From Tianweitania aestuarii (GTDB lineage: Bacteria > Pseudomonadota > Alphaproteobacteria > Rhizobiales > Rhizobiaceae), in the NCBI RefSeq assembly GCF_018457165.1, contig NZ_JAFMNX010000001.1, positions 1,364,001 to 1,428,000 on the forward strand: DNA of 64,000 nt, read 5' to 3'. The notes beneath the pieces are model-generated. The model had not been told where the DNA came from. It searched no databases and saw only the letters and a list, made by a program, of their open reading frames with translations. Both the position numbers and the translations under genes were made by a program. Of this stretch, positions 1 through 8,340 are shown piece after piece (the stretch's first letter is position 1; each line of letters begins with the position of its first letter).

Positions 1-2044
1 ACACGACCATGCGGGTGCCATTGATGCCGCGGAAGCGATCGGAATAGCCGTAGACCGTTGTGTTGAACTGATCATTGCTGCGAAGCGTGATCAGGCGCAG
101 CACATCCGGCTCATTATCCGTCTGGAAGCTCGCTGACAGGGCTTCCGGCACAACGAAGTTCGCCTTGCCGGTGTCGGTGTTCCATTTCCGCTCACGGGCA
201 GCGAGCGGCTTCGGGAAACCGCCCGGCGTGAACATGCGTGCGTTGAAGTCCTTGAAGATGTCAGGGTAGGTGGCTTCGATAGCATCGCGCACCTTGCCGT
301 AATCATCGACCCAATCGCTCCAGGGGATCTGCACGGCGTCCGGCAATGTCGCCTTGGCCATTTCCGCGACGATGCGGGTTTCCGAGAGCAGATGTTCGCT
401 GGCCGGCTTGGCAAAGCCGCGCGACGCGTGAATGCAGGACGTGCTGTCTTCCACCGTCACAACCTGCTGGCCGCTTGCCTGCTCGTCGATCTCGATACGG
501 CCGAGGCATGGCAGGAGATAGGCAACCTCGCCGTTGAACAGCTGACCGCGGTTGAGCTTGGTGGCGATTTGAACCGTCAGGCGCATGCGCGGCCACGCCT
601 TTTCCATCAGCTCACGCTCAGGCACGGCGCGCAGGAAGTTGCCGCCGAGGCCAATAAAGGCGCTTACCTCGCCGCGAATGATCGCACCGCAGGCATCCAC
701 CGTGCTGTAGCCGGTCTCCGTTGGCGGTTCGAAGTGGTAGAGCTCCCTGAGCTTGTCAAGGGGCACGAGTTCGGGCTTTTCCGAGATGCCGACGGTGCGC
801 TGACCCTGCACATTGGAATGACCGCGCACAGGGCAGATGCCCGCGCCATCCCTACCGATATTGCCGCGCAGGAACAGGAAATTGGCCAGAAGGCGAACGG
901 TCGTGACGCCAAGCTTATGCTGTGTCAGGCCCATGCCGTAGACGCCGATCACCCGCTCAGCCTTGGCGTAGGTCGTCGCGGCGCTCGTCAGCGCCTCGCG
1001 GGTCAGTCCGGAATGACGCTCGAGTTCATCCCAGTCGCTGCTTCTGACGTAATCGAGGAACTCGGTCGAACCATGCGTGTGTTCGGTGAGGAAGGCATTA
1101 TCGAGCAGGCTCGGCTGTCCTGCGGCAAGCGCCTGCGCGTCCATCTCGAGCAGCGCCTTGCACATGCCGGTGATGGCCGCGATATCGCCGCCTGCCTTGA
1201 CCTGGTAATATTCGCTGCTGATGCGGGTTTCGCTGCCCGTCGCCATCTCCACGGGAGACTGCGGATTGGTGAAGCTTTCCAGACCACGCTCGCGCAGCGG
1301 GTTGAACGTGACGATCGGTACGCCGCGTTTGCTCGCTTCCTGCAGATCATGCAGCAAGCGCGGGCTGTTGGAGCCGACATTCTGGCCGAAAAAGAAGATC
1401 GCATCGGCTTTCTCGAAATCATCGAGGCGGACAGTGCCCACCGGCACGCCGATGCTCTTCGGAAGCGCCACGGAGGTGGACTCATGGCACATGTTGGAGC
1501 TGTCCGGCAGATTGTTGTTGCCGTAGAGGCGCGCCATCAGCGCATACATGTAAGAGGTTTCGAGCGACGCGCGTCCTGAGGCGTAGAAGACGGTCTTTTT
1601 TGGATCAACAGCGCGGATCGCCGAAAGCTCGCGCCCGATCTCCGCAAAAGCCATGCCCCAGCTAACCGGCTCATATCGATCCGTGGTGTGATTGAAGCGC
1701 ATGGGGTGCGTCAGGCGTCCGGCAGCTTCCAGATCGTAGTCCGGCCAGGTCTGCAGTTCCGTGACCGTATGCTTGGCGAAGAACTCAGGTTGGGCGCGCT
1801 TTGTCGTCAGTTCCCAGAAGGTCGCCTTGGCGCCGTTCTCGCAGAACTCGGCGGCATGCGGCTTTGCCGGCTTGGCCCAGGCGCAGCTTGTGCAGGCAAA
1901 GCCATCAGGCTTGTTCTGCTTTGCGAGGATGGCCGAGTTCTTGAGGACATGCCCTTCCTCAAGCGCGTATTTGGTCAGCGATTGGACGGATCCCCAACCG
2001 CCCGCTGGTCCCTCATAGGGCTCATAATGGTCGCTGTCGTGCAT
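1..2044 (-). CDS. FdhF/YdeP family molybdopterin oxidoreductase (3' end outside window)
   Basis: The minus-strand frame stays open from an ATG at 2044 to the left edge, giving about 681 codons; the family is roughly 760 residues, so only the C-terminus is missing. The ATG follows GAGGAA at a usual distance. Near the N-terminus, CTSCAWAKPAKPH and a later FCENG resemble the reduced cysteine cluster of YdeP-like proteins. Further on come GQNVGSNSPR, VYGMGLTQHK and GHSNVQGQRTVG, typical of bis-MGD molybdenum enzymes. YdeP relatives are formate-dehydrogenase-H-like proteins whose substrate is poorly defined; in E. coli YdeP is linked to acid resistance. Family assignment is firm; substrate and electron partner are unknown. 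An fdhD-type partner would lie beyond the window if present. Confidence 0.85.
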   Translation of the reverse strand, partial: MHDSDHYEPYEGPAGGWGSVQSLTKYALEEGHVLKNSAILAKQNKPDGFACTSCAWAKPAKPHAAEFCENGAKATFWELTTKRAQPEFFAKHTVTELQTWPDYDLEAAGRLTHPMRFNHTTDRYEPVSWGMAFAEIGRELSAIRAVDPKKTVFYASGRASLETSYMYALMARLYGNNNLPDSSNMCHESTSVALPKSIGVPVGTVRLDDFEKADAIFFFGQNVGSNSPRLLHDLQEASKRGVPIVTFNPLRERGLESFTNPQSPVEMATGSETRISSEYYQVKAGGDIAAITGMCKALLEMDAQALAAGQPSLLDNAFLTEHTHGSTEFLDYVRSSDWDELERHSGLTREALTSAATTYAKAERVIGVYGMGLTQHKLGVTTVRLLANFLFLRGNIGRDGAGICPVRGHSNVQGQRTVGISEKPELVPLDKLRELYHFEPPTETGYSTVDACGAIIRGEVSAFIGLGGNFLRAVPERELMEKAWPRMRLTVQIATKLNRGQLFNGEVAYLLPCLGRIEIDEQASGQQVVTVEDSTSCIHASRGFAKPASEHLLSETRIVAEMAKATLPDAVQIPWSDWVDDYGKVRDAIEATYPDIFKDFNARMFTPGGFPKPLAARERKWNTDTGKANFVVPEALSASFQTDNEPDVLRLITLRSNDQFNTTVYGYSDRFRGINGTRMVV

Positions 2045-2237
2045 GAGCTGTTCCTCGCAAAAAGGCTGGAACTGGCACAATCGGACAGATGCCGCTTAGT
2101 TCCCGGGTCTGGTCGCGAATGCTGCCATGACGCAAGGCGAACGAGGCGTTCGCATTGGGTGAACCTTTTGCGGAGCGATCGAGGATGGCGCTGTACAGAA
2201 AGAGTGCGCACACTGACAGGCAATGAAGATGCCTTTA

Positions 2238-2261
2238 GCCGCGCCTTTGAACCGGCGCGGC
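2238..2261 (-). terminator. Hairpin just downstream of the cellulose operon
   Basis: GCCGCGCC (2238-2245) and GGCGCGGC (2254-2261) form a perfect 8-bp GC-rich stem with an 8-nt loop. It starts 9 nt after the stop of the last cellulose gene, as expected for a terminator. On the transcribed strand it is followed by TAAAGG rather than a U-run, so it may be a weak intrinsic terminator or an RNA-stabilising 3' hairpin. The rest of the gap to the next gene (2045-2237) shows nothing I can name. Confidence 0.5.
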
Positions 2262-2270
2262 ATGTCTGCA

Positions 2271-4817
2271 TCAAGGAAGGCGGCGAACCTCACGGATCGT
2301 GGCCAGGCCCTTGTAGCCTTCCTTGCTTCCAACGGCGGCCATGGCGTTGAACACACGTTCTGCATCGCCGAGACGCTTGAGGTTCAGATAGGCATAACCA
2401 CGAATGGCCATGAGGTCGACGCGTTCAGTGGCAATACGCGAGCGTTGGTCGAGTGCAAGCAGAGCCTCGTTGTAGCGCTTCTGCTCATAGAAGCCGAGTG
2501 CGCGCTGCGTCAGGATGTCGACTTCCAGCTGATGGGAGCGCTTCGGGTCCTGCGCAGCCTTACTTGCCGACAGTGCCGCATCATCCACCATGTTGCGGCT
2601 GAGATAGGCGAGCGACTGGCCATAAGCCGCTTCACGCCGAACCGCATCATTACCGGTGCGGATCGCTTGTTCAAAGGTCGCAGCCGCCTCCAACGGCCGG
2701 TTCATTTCCGACAAGCACCAGGCGCGCGCCAAGGCAGCCTGTCCGGTCAGCTGCGTGTACTGATCCGTGGTGGAGCAGTTGCGGTTCTGGGACGCGCGAT
2801 TGCCGCCGCCGGATGAACTGTTTTGCCGTGCCTGAGCAGGTGCTACGGCCGCATTCCGCGTTCGTGCGGTCGTGTAGGCTTCCTGTATGGTTGCACCGCG
2901 ATCCACGTCAGTAACATCGGTCGGCGCCATACGATCGGCCATTGCGATGTTGCCGCTTGGAGCCGCTTGAGCCGGTGCGACAGCATAGCTTCCAGCGGGC
3001 GTCACCGTTTGCTGCGCAGGAGCGGTGTAGGCGGCGACTGGTGTTGTCGAAGCCGCTGCCGGCGCTGCGGGCGCTGCACTACTCACAGGCTGTCCCGTCC
3101 AAGGCGCATCGGTGGGAGCCGGAATGCGTCTGTTTGCCTGGGTCTGCTCGGCTGGTTCACCCAGATTGGCGATGCGCGTCGAGCGACCGGCCCACAGCCT
3201 CTGGATTTCACGGACACCAGCTTTGTCGCCGAGCAGGTTCAGCGTCAAAACCAGGCCGTAAGCAGAAGGTTCATCATCGGGCTTCCATTGCAAGGCCGTG
3301 GTAAACCACTGGGCTGCCGTTTGATGCTGGTTCAAATCGCGCGCATACCAGCCGAACTGCTGAGCTGCCGCTGGATCATGCGTTTCAGCGGTTTCCTGCG
3401 CCATGCGGGCAAGAATGGTTGGATCGATGACGACACGCGGCTCCGTGGCCAGGTAGTTGGCAGCGGCCGCCATGTAAACCTTGCGGATATCGTCGGTTTC
3501 GTCGCGGTACTTGTAGAGAATGTCCTCTGCTTCGCCAGGCTTGTTCAGAGCGATCTTGGCCAAGGCCAGCCCTTGAGCCGCTTCCGCGCTGTCTTCCCGC
3601 TCACGCGACTTGGTGAACCAGAGTTCCGCATCCTGCGGCTGGTCGCGGCGGATATAATACCAGCCGAGCAGGCGGGGATCGGATGCGTTGCCGGTGTCCG
3701 GCTCAGCAACGGCCTTCACAGCATTGAGATCTGACTGCGGCACCACAAGGTCGGGATCCTGACCGGCATTGGCGACGATCTGGCGGGACAGCGCCAAGCG
3801 GGCCTGCTCGAATTCGCCTTTGCCATCTGGACCCGTGCGCTCTGTGGCAAGGAGCTGATCCACCAGCGGCTTGGGCAGAAGCGGGATTGCCTTTTCCACG
3901 GTCGCAAGGCGCTGTTCGGGATCGTTGCAGCTGTCGAGCACGTATTTATAGGCGTCGCGTGCGCGCTCGGGACGATCCGTCTTTGCGAAAGCCTCGGCCA
4001 AACGCCAGAGAACATCGACCTCGGCGCATGTCAGCAGGCTCGGCGTGTCGGCCGCGGTGCGAACAACAGTCTCGTATTGCTTGAGATCGGACGCATTGAT
4101 CAGCCGCTCACGCGCTTCTGCGACGCCCAGACGCTCGAGCATATCGGCCGGCACTTGCCAGCTGGGATCAGCCGCTTGCCGATCGGCGATGGCCTTGCGC
4201 AGCTCGGCATACTTGCCCTCGGAATAAAGCTGCCACATCGCATCAAGCTGCGGATCGCCAACATTGGGAACGGCCAAGGGATCGGCCGGCGGCGTCCAGT
4301 CGGGATAGAGCGCGCGAAGGCGGGCAATTTCGGCATCGAGACGCCGCTGGTCGCCTTGCCGCGCGAAATAGCGCAAGGCGCTTTCGTCGATCTTCGGCTC
4401 CGCTGTTGCATTTGCTGTAGCCGTGGCAGCCGGAGCCGGTACGGTTGGAACAGAAGGCGTCGATGCGTCGGAAGCAGACGTGTTGTTTGAAGCCGGATCA
4501 GCCTGTGCAACCAGGATCGATTTGCGGTCAGGCGCTTCGTCGGCGTAAGCCGCAAAAAACGATGTGGAGCGAACATGCTTCACCGGCAGTCCGCTCAGGC
4601 GGTCACTCTTTCCTCGTGCCGTCAGGCCAAGGCGATCGTCTTTGTCGCTGTGCCAGGTGTTCGCTGGAACAGAGCCGGTGGAACGAAAGTCGACCATCTG
4701 GGCTGGAGCCGGCGCAGCACTCGTTTGAGGCGCAACACCGATCGCGCCGCCAAGGTGCAGGATGGCCGTCGTGCTCAGGCTGGTCAGGATCGCAGTCGCG
4801 ACGATCGCCGTTTTCAC
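2271..4817 (-). CDS. bcsK: TPR-repeat protein of the cellulose operon (BcsK-like)
   Basis: 848 residues from a GTG at 4817 that overlaps the bcsZ stop (GTGA) and has a strong GGGAGG Shine-Dalgarno. A hydrophobic N-terminal segment (about residues 4-27) acts as signal peptide or anchor. The body is helical repeat sequence of TPR type: about residues 150-530 (for example LLGWYYIRRDQPQDAELWFT) and again about 680-840 (ALARAWCLSEMNRPLEAAAT). An Ala/Pro/Gln-rich linker lies between them. There is no C-terminal beta-barrel like that of enterobacterial BcsC. In Agrobacterium-type operons a TPR protein named BcsK takes this place after bcsZ. The role in glucan export or peptidoglycan contact is inferred from family and position. 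Confidence 0.7.
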   Translation of the reverse strand: MKTAIVATAILTSLSTTAILHLGGAIGVAPQTSAAPAPAQMVDFRSTGSVPANTWHSDKDDRLGLTARGKSDRLSGLPVKHVRSTSFFAAYADEAPDRKSILVAQADPASNNTSASDASTPSVPTVPAPAATATANATAEPKIDESALRYFARQGDQRRLDAEIARLRALYPDWTPPADPLAVPNVGDPQLDAMWQLYSEGKYAELRKAIADRQAADPSWQVPADMLERLGVAEARERLINASDLKQYETVVRTAADTPSLLTCAEVDVLWRLAEAFAKTDRPERARDAYKYVLDSCNDPEQRLATVEKAIPLLPKPLVDQLLATERTGPDGKGEFEQARLALSRQIVANAGQDPDLVVPQSDLNAVKAVAEPDTGNASDPRLLGWYYIRRDQPQDAELWFTKSREREDSAEAAQGLALAKIALNKPGEAEDILYKYRDETDDIRKVYMAAAANYLATEPRVVIDPTILARMAQETAETHDPAAAQQFGWYARDLNQHQTAAQWFTTALQWKPDDEPSAYGLVLTLNLLGDKAGVREIQRLWAGRSTRIANLGEPAEQTQANRRIPAPTDAPWTGQPVSSAAPAAPAAASTTPVAAYTAPAQQTVTPAGSYAVAPAQAAPSGNIAMADRMAPTDVTDVDRGATIQEAYTTARTRNAAVAPAQARQNSSSGGGNRASQNRNCSTTDQYTQLTGQAALARAWCLSEMNRPLEAAATFEQAIRTGNDAVRREAAYGQSLAYLSRNMVDDAALSASKAAQDPKRSHQLEVDILTQRALGFYEQKRYNEALLALDQRSRIATERVDLMAIRGYAYLNLKRLGDAERVFNAMAAVGSKEGYKGLATIREVRRLP

Positions 4818-5878
4818 GTGCAGCCTCCCGGAATGTTCCTCAGGTAAGACAAAGCGAGCAACTGCAGTGTTGCAGGATAATAGTCGGTCGGCGTGAATTG
4901 CAGCAGATCCTGCGGCAACGGCTTCTTGTCGAGCACGCAAGCAACAAGCGATGGAATGATCCTGTAGCCGGGATCGGTCAGCGTTGCGGTGACCGCGCCG
5001 CTGTTCAGATTGACCAGCGACAGACCGGGTCCGCCCGCATCGGCCATGAAGGGGCGCAGCAGATTGCGATCGGTGATGCCGGCTCGGATCATGTAAAGCG
5101 GGATGCGGATCGCGTTGTAGCCGAATTCAGCGGTAAAGCCTTCAGCCGGTACCGGGTTCTGCTTGATCGAGACCCATTCCGCCGGCAACTGGCGCTCGCC
5201 GAAGCGGGCCGTCTGAACCAGGGCCTGCCCGGACCGCGACAGAGCCTTCCAGTCCACCGCTTTGTCGCGCGACGCAAAGCGGGTCATGGCTTCGAACACC
5301 CAGTACGATGGATTGACCACCGGACCATCTTCGCGCTCGGTGCTTTTAAAGCCGGTGACGCCCGGCAACAAGGTGATGCCGCCATTATCCGTGGGCACAA
5401 CGACATGCTTTCCGATGGCCGCGATCATCGATTGGGCTGCGCTGGTCAGGTCCGGCCGCTGCCAGGCTTCACCGGCCAGCGACAATGCGTAAGCGATCAG
5501 GATGTCACCATCGCTTGCGTCGTTGGCGTCGGTGACGTGCGGGGTCTTGGTCGGATCCCAGCGCCAAACGGCCAAGCCATCGTCGCGCAGAAGCAACTCT
5601 GTCTTGGTGAAGGTCCAGATCTGATCGAAATCCGCAGCGCTGTTTGCGAGATAGGCCAAGATCAGGCCATAACCCTGGCCTTCCGAATGGCTGATGCCGC
5701 CATTGGCAGTGTCGATGATACGGCCGCTCGAATCGAGGAACTTGGCCTTGTAGGCAGCCCAATCCTCACCACTCACAGACCCGGCCGCTGCCGCGGTCGT
5801 CTGGGGCTGAGCCTGGGCGGGCATGGCCAAGCCAATCATCATGGCGAGTGCAGAAGCCGTGAGCAAACGAAGGTTCAT
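4814..5878 (-). CDS. bcsZ: Cellulose-operon endoglucanase, glycoside hydrolase family 8
   Basis: 354 residues. The start is the ATG at 5878 (ATGA overlap with bcsB), because it gives an immediate signal peptide MNLRLLTASALAMMIGLAM ending in AQAQ. GH8 hallmarks are present: ISHSEGQGYGLILAYL carries the presumed general-acid Glu, and DASDGDILIAYAL the conserved Asp region. EFGYNAIRIPLY near residue 250 is also typical. BcsZ (CelC in rhizobia) cleaves beta-1,4-glucan in the periplasm and is needed for normal cellulose output. It sits between bcsB and the TPR gene with overlaps on both sides, so coupled translation is likely. Confidence 0.92.
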   Translation of the reverse strand: MNLRLLTASALAMMIGLAMPAQAQPQTTAAAAGSVSGEDWAAYKAKFLDSSGRIIDTANGGISHSEGQGYGLILAYLANSAADFDQIWTFTKTELLLRDDGLAVWRWDPTKTPHVTDANDASDGDILIAYALSLAGEAWQRPDLTSAAQSMIAAIGKHVVVPTDNGGITLLPGVTGFKSTEREDGPVVNPSYWVFEAMTRFASRDKAVDWKALSRSGQALVQTARFGERQLPAEWVSIKQNPVPAEGFTAEFGYNAIRIPLYMIRAGITDRNLLRPFMADAGGPGLSLVNLNSGAVTATLTDPGYRIIPSLVACVLDKKPLPQDLLQFTPTDYYPATLQLLALSYLRNIPGGCT

Positions 5879-8340
5879 TGACGCCTTCCCAGGTTCTTCA
5901 GGAGAGTTGCCGTGGCAATCCCAAGGAATATGCACATGATGAAAAGTCCTGCGGCATAGGACAGCACGTTGCCCGACAGCCAGTTGGCTAGGATAAGACG
6001 ATAATTTGCCAGCGAGAACGGTTGTGTTTCGCGGAATTCGTAGGTGCTGACTTCGCGTGTGGACGTGATGTCGCCCGTTCTGTTGTAGAGCGTCATCTCG
6101 CCACCGACCTTGTTCCACTGCTCGGTATGCACGAGGCCGTCCGCGCCCTGCCACAGAGCCTCCGCCGTCGGCGCCGTGGCCAACGTCCAAATGTGGGTGT
6201 CATCGGGGGCAGGGCGTTGGGCAATCACGAACGACGTGTCGAAAGGCGGTGTGATCGGCTGTGCGGTGCGTGGGGTCAGGCGAAGCGTGTCGAGCGAAAT
6301 GTCGAACTTGCTGTTCAGCCATTCGCTGAAGCCGTTGATCTGACCGCGCCAGCCGGCGCCGGAAAGCTGGTCGCGCCATTTGTCGAATGTAGCCGTTGTC
6401 TGCCCGGCGTTGCGGGTGGCAGTCGGCAGATCGGTTTCCTGGCCCCAGCTGACGCGGCTTTCGGCTGCCAAGCCAACCTGCGTCAGGACCTCGGGATCAA
6501 ACCTGCCGATCGGTCCAAAGAACATGGCGTCACGCTCGCCGATCGCCTGAACCGAGTTCACCGGTTCGATGGCAAAGGGGCGGCCGGCGGCAAGCGTCAG
6601 CTTGGCCAACAAGGTTGCTGCCGTTGAAAGCGACTCAACCTCGCTCTTGTCGACCAGAACCGGGATCGGGTTCGACGAACGGTTATACGGGAAAGACGTG
6701 CCTGCCGTGCGCGCAAGATTGGGCAATTGGGCGATGCGTGCAAAACGCGGCATCTCGAAAGCCGAGGTGTCGAACATCACGAAGCGCGAATCGGTTTGAC
6801 CTGTGGCGCCCGGAGCGCAGGCCGCATCCTTTTGCGTCATCAACACGGCTTCGATGGCGATCTTGTTCGCGCCCGGCCGGAAGTGGCGCATGGTCACTGG
6901 AACCGGCAACTTGCGCAAAATGGCACCGCCGGACGTCGTGATCGGTACCGTCGCCGCAATGTTGTCGTTGACGTAGATGTCGATGTGGCTTCCCGGCAGA
7001 ACTTCTGCGGAGTAGGCGGCATCGAGGAGCAGCCGCGCTTGGCCGTAATCGTTGGCGTAGAAGTCCGACGGAATGCCGATCACGAAATCCGTGCGGAAGC
7101 GGCGTCCGGCAAATTCTTGGGTGGGAAGGCCAAGCTGTGCGAAGCTTTGCTGTCCGGCTTCAGAGAAGATGGGCGCATCCGGATAATGCCAGGCTTCGGT
7201 CGACAGAGTTGTTCGTGCGGTGTCTAGTGGCCGGTCAGCGGGTGCGATGACGCTTTCCACCGAAGACGCGATCGACTGCCATGTCGGGCCGGTGACCACC
7301 ATCGTGTTTGGACCGGTTTTCTGGTCATCCACGAAGGTGATGGTTGGCGAAACGGTCGCGCCTTCCGGAACGGTCTGCAGCACCTGCGAAACTTCGGCAG
7401 GCAAGCCCACCACGACGTTCAGGGCACCTTCAGCCAGATTGGCTTCCGCTTCCCGGGAGACCGAGATGCGCTGGTTCGGCATGTTTGCGAACACGGCCAA
7501 GCCTTGTGACAATCGAAGCACAGGTCCGGTTGCCGCTGGACTGTCGACACCGGGTGCAATGATGTTGAAGCGCGTGTTGCCTTCTTCGTCGACGCCGATC
7601 GTGGACACGTCTTCGAAGTTGGTGATGTGACGTTCAGCGTTAGGCCCGAATGTCAGGAAGGTGCGCTCGGGCGCGATTTCCGACCAGAGCTCATATGTCG
7701 ACTGGATCGTGCAATCGGTGCGGTGGCGCTGGCTGACATCGAACGAGATCAGGTTCTTGCCGGTTCGCAGCACATCGGCAGGCAGATTGACGATGACGTC
7801 GCTGACGCCTTCCGAGGATTGCACCGGCTGATCGAGAACCGTGACCCCGTTCATCGCGACCTTCACCCGAGACAGTTCGGGCGCGATCACCAGCGCGTTC
7901 TGGTAGCCGACATGCAGCTGCGTTGCCGTTCGCGCTTCGTCGGCCGTGAGCTGGACCGTCCACTGCTTGCGCGCGATCTCGCCATTGAGGGACAGCTTGT
8001 CGCTCGGGATGAGGAAGCGCCGCATGCCGCTGCCGGACGGCTGTGTTGATGGCGAGGACACCATGGACGCAGGCGGAAGCGGCGTCGTCGTGTTGGACGG
8101 CGCGCTGGACTGGGGGTGCGGCAGTGGAACAGCGGCCGCAGGTGCGGCGGCTGGCGGAGCAGATGGTGCCGGCGTCGGAGCAACGGCAGGCTGCGCAGGA
8201 GCAGTCGGTGCCGACGGTGTTGCATCCGGAGTTTGTTGTTCTTCCTTGCGCTCGGTCGACATGTCGAACGGCACCGACTGACCGGAAGCCAGACCAGTGG
8301 TGACCAGCAAGGATGCGGCGAGAAGGGTCGTTCGTTTCAT
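5875..8340 (-). CDS. bcsB: Cellulose synthase regulatory/periplasmic subunit BcsB
   Basis: 821 residues. N-terminal signal peptide (MKRTTLLAASLLVTTGLASG), then a Pro/Ala-rich low-complexity stretch (about residues 36-105), then the carbohydrate-binding and flavodoxin-like modules of BcsB. A single C-terminal membrane helix (YAAGLFIMCIFLGIATATLL) anchors it next to BcsA. BcsB guides the nascent glucan through the periplasm and is needed for catalysis by the inner-membrane BcsA-BcsB complex. The ATG overlaps the bcsA stop and the stop overlaps the bcsZ start, so the genes form one transcript. The Pro/Ala-rich linker is longer than in enterobacterial BcsB. Confidence 0.93.
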   Translation of the reverse strand: MKRTTLLAASLLVTTGLASGQSVPFDMSTERKEEQQTPDATPSAPTAPAQPAVAPTPAPSAPPAAAPAAAVPLPHPQSSAPSNTTTPLPPASMVSSPSTQPSGSGMRRFLIPSDKLSLNGEIARKQWTVQLTADEARTATQLHVGYQNALVIAPELSRVKVAMNGVTVLDQPVQSSEGVSDVIVNLPADVLRTGKNLISFDVSQRHRTDCTIQSTYELWSEIAPERTFLTFGPNAERHITNFEDVSTIGVDEEGNTRFNIIAPGVDSPAATGPVLRLSQGLAVFANMPNQRISVSREAEANLAEGALNVVVGLPAEVSQVLQTVPEGATVSPTITFVDDQKTGPNTMVVTGPTWQSIASSVESVIAPADRPLDTARTTLSTEAWHYPDAPIFSEAGQQSFAQLGLPTQEFAGRRFRTDFVIGIPSDFYANDYGQARLLLDAAYSAEVLPGSHIDIYVNDNIAATVPITTSGGAILRKLPVPVTMRHFRPGANKIAIEAVLMTQKDAACAPGATGQTDSRFVMFDTSAFEMPRFARIAQLPNLARTAGTSFPYNRSSNPIPVLVDKSEVESLSTAATLLAKLTLAAGRPFAIEPVNSVQAIGERDAMFFGPIGRFDPEVLTQVGLAAESRVSWGQETDLPTATRNAGQTTATFDKWRDQLSGAGWRGQINGFSEWLNSKFDISLDTLRLTPRTAQPITPPFDTSFVIAQRPAPDDTHIWTLATAPTAEALWQGADGLVHTEQWNKVGGEMTLYNRTGDITSTREVSTYEFRETQPFSLANYRLILANWLSGNVLSYAAGLFIMCIFLGIATATLLKNLGRRQ

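Noticed and set aside
392-1579. 395-codon open frame on the plus strand
   Set aside because: It is antisense to the molybdopterin oxidoreductase, whose minus-strand frame has clear family motifs. GC-rich codon bias makes such long antisense frames common here.
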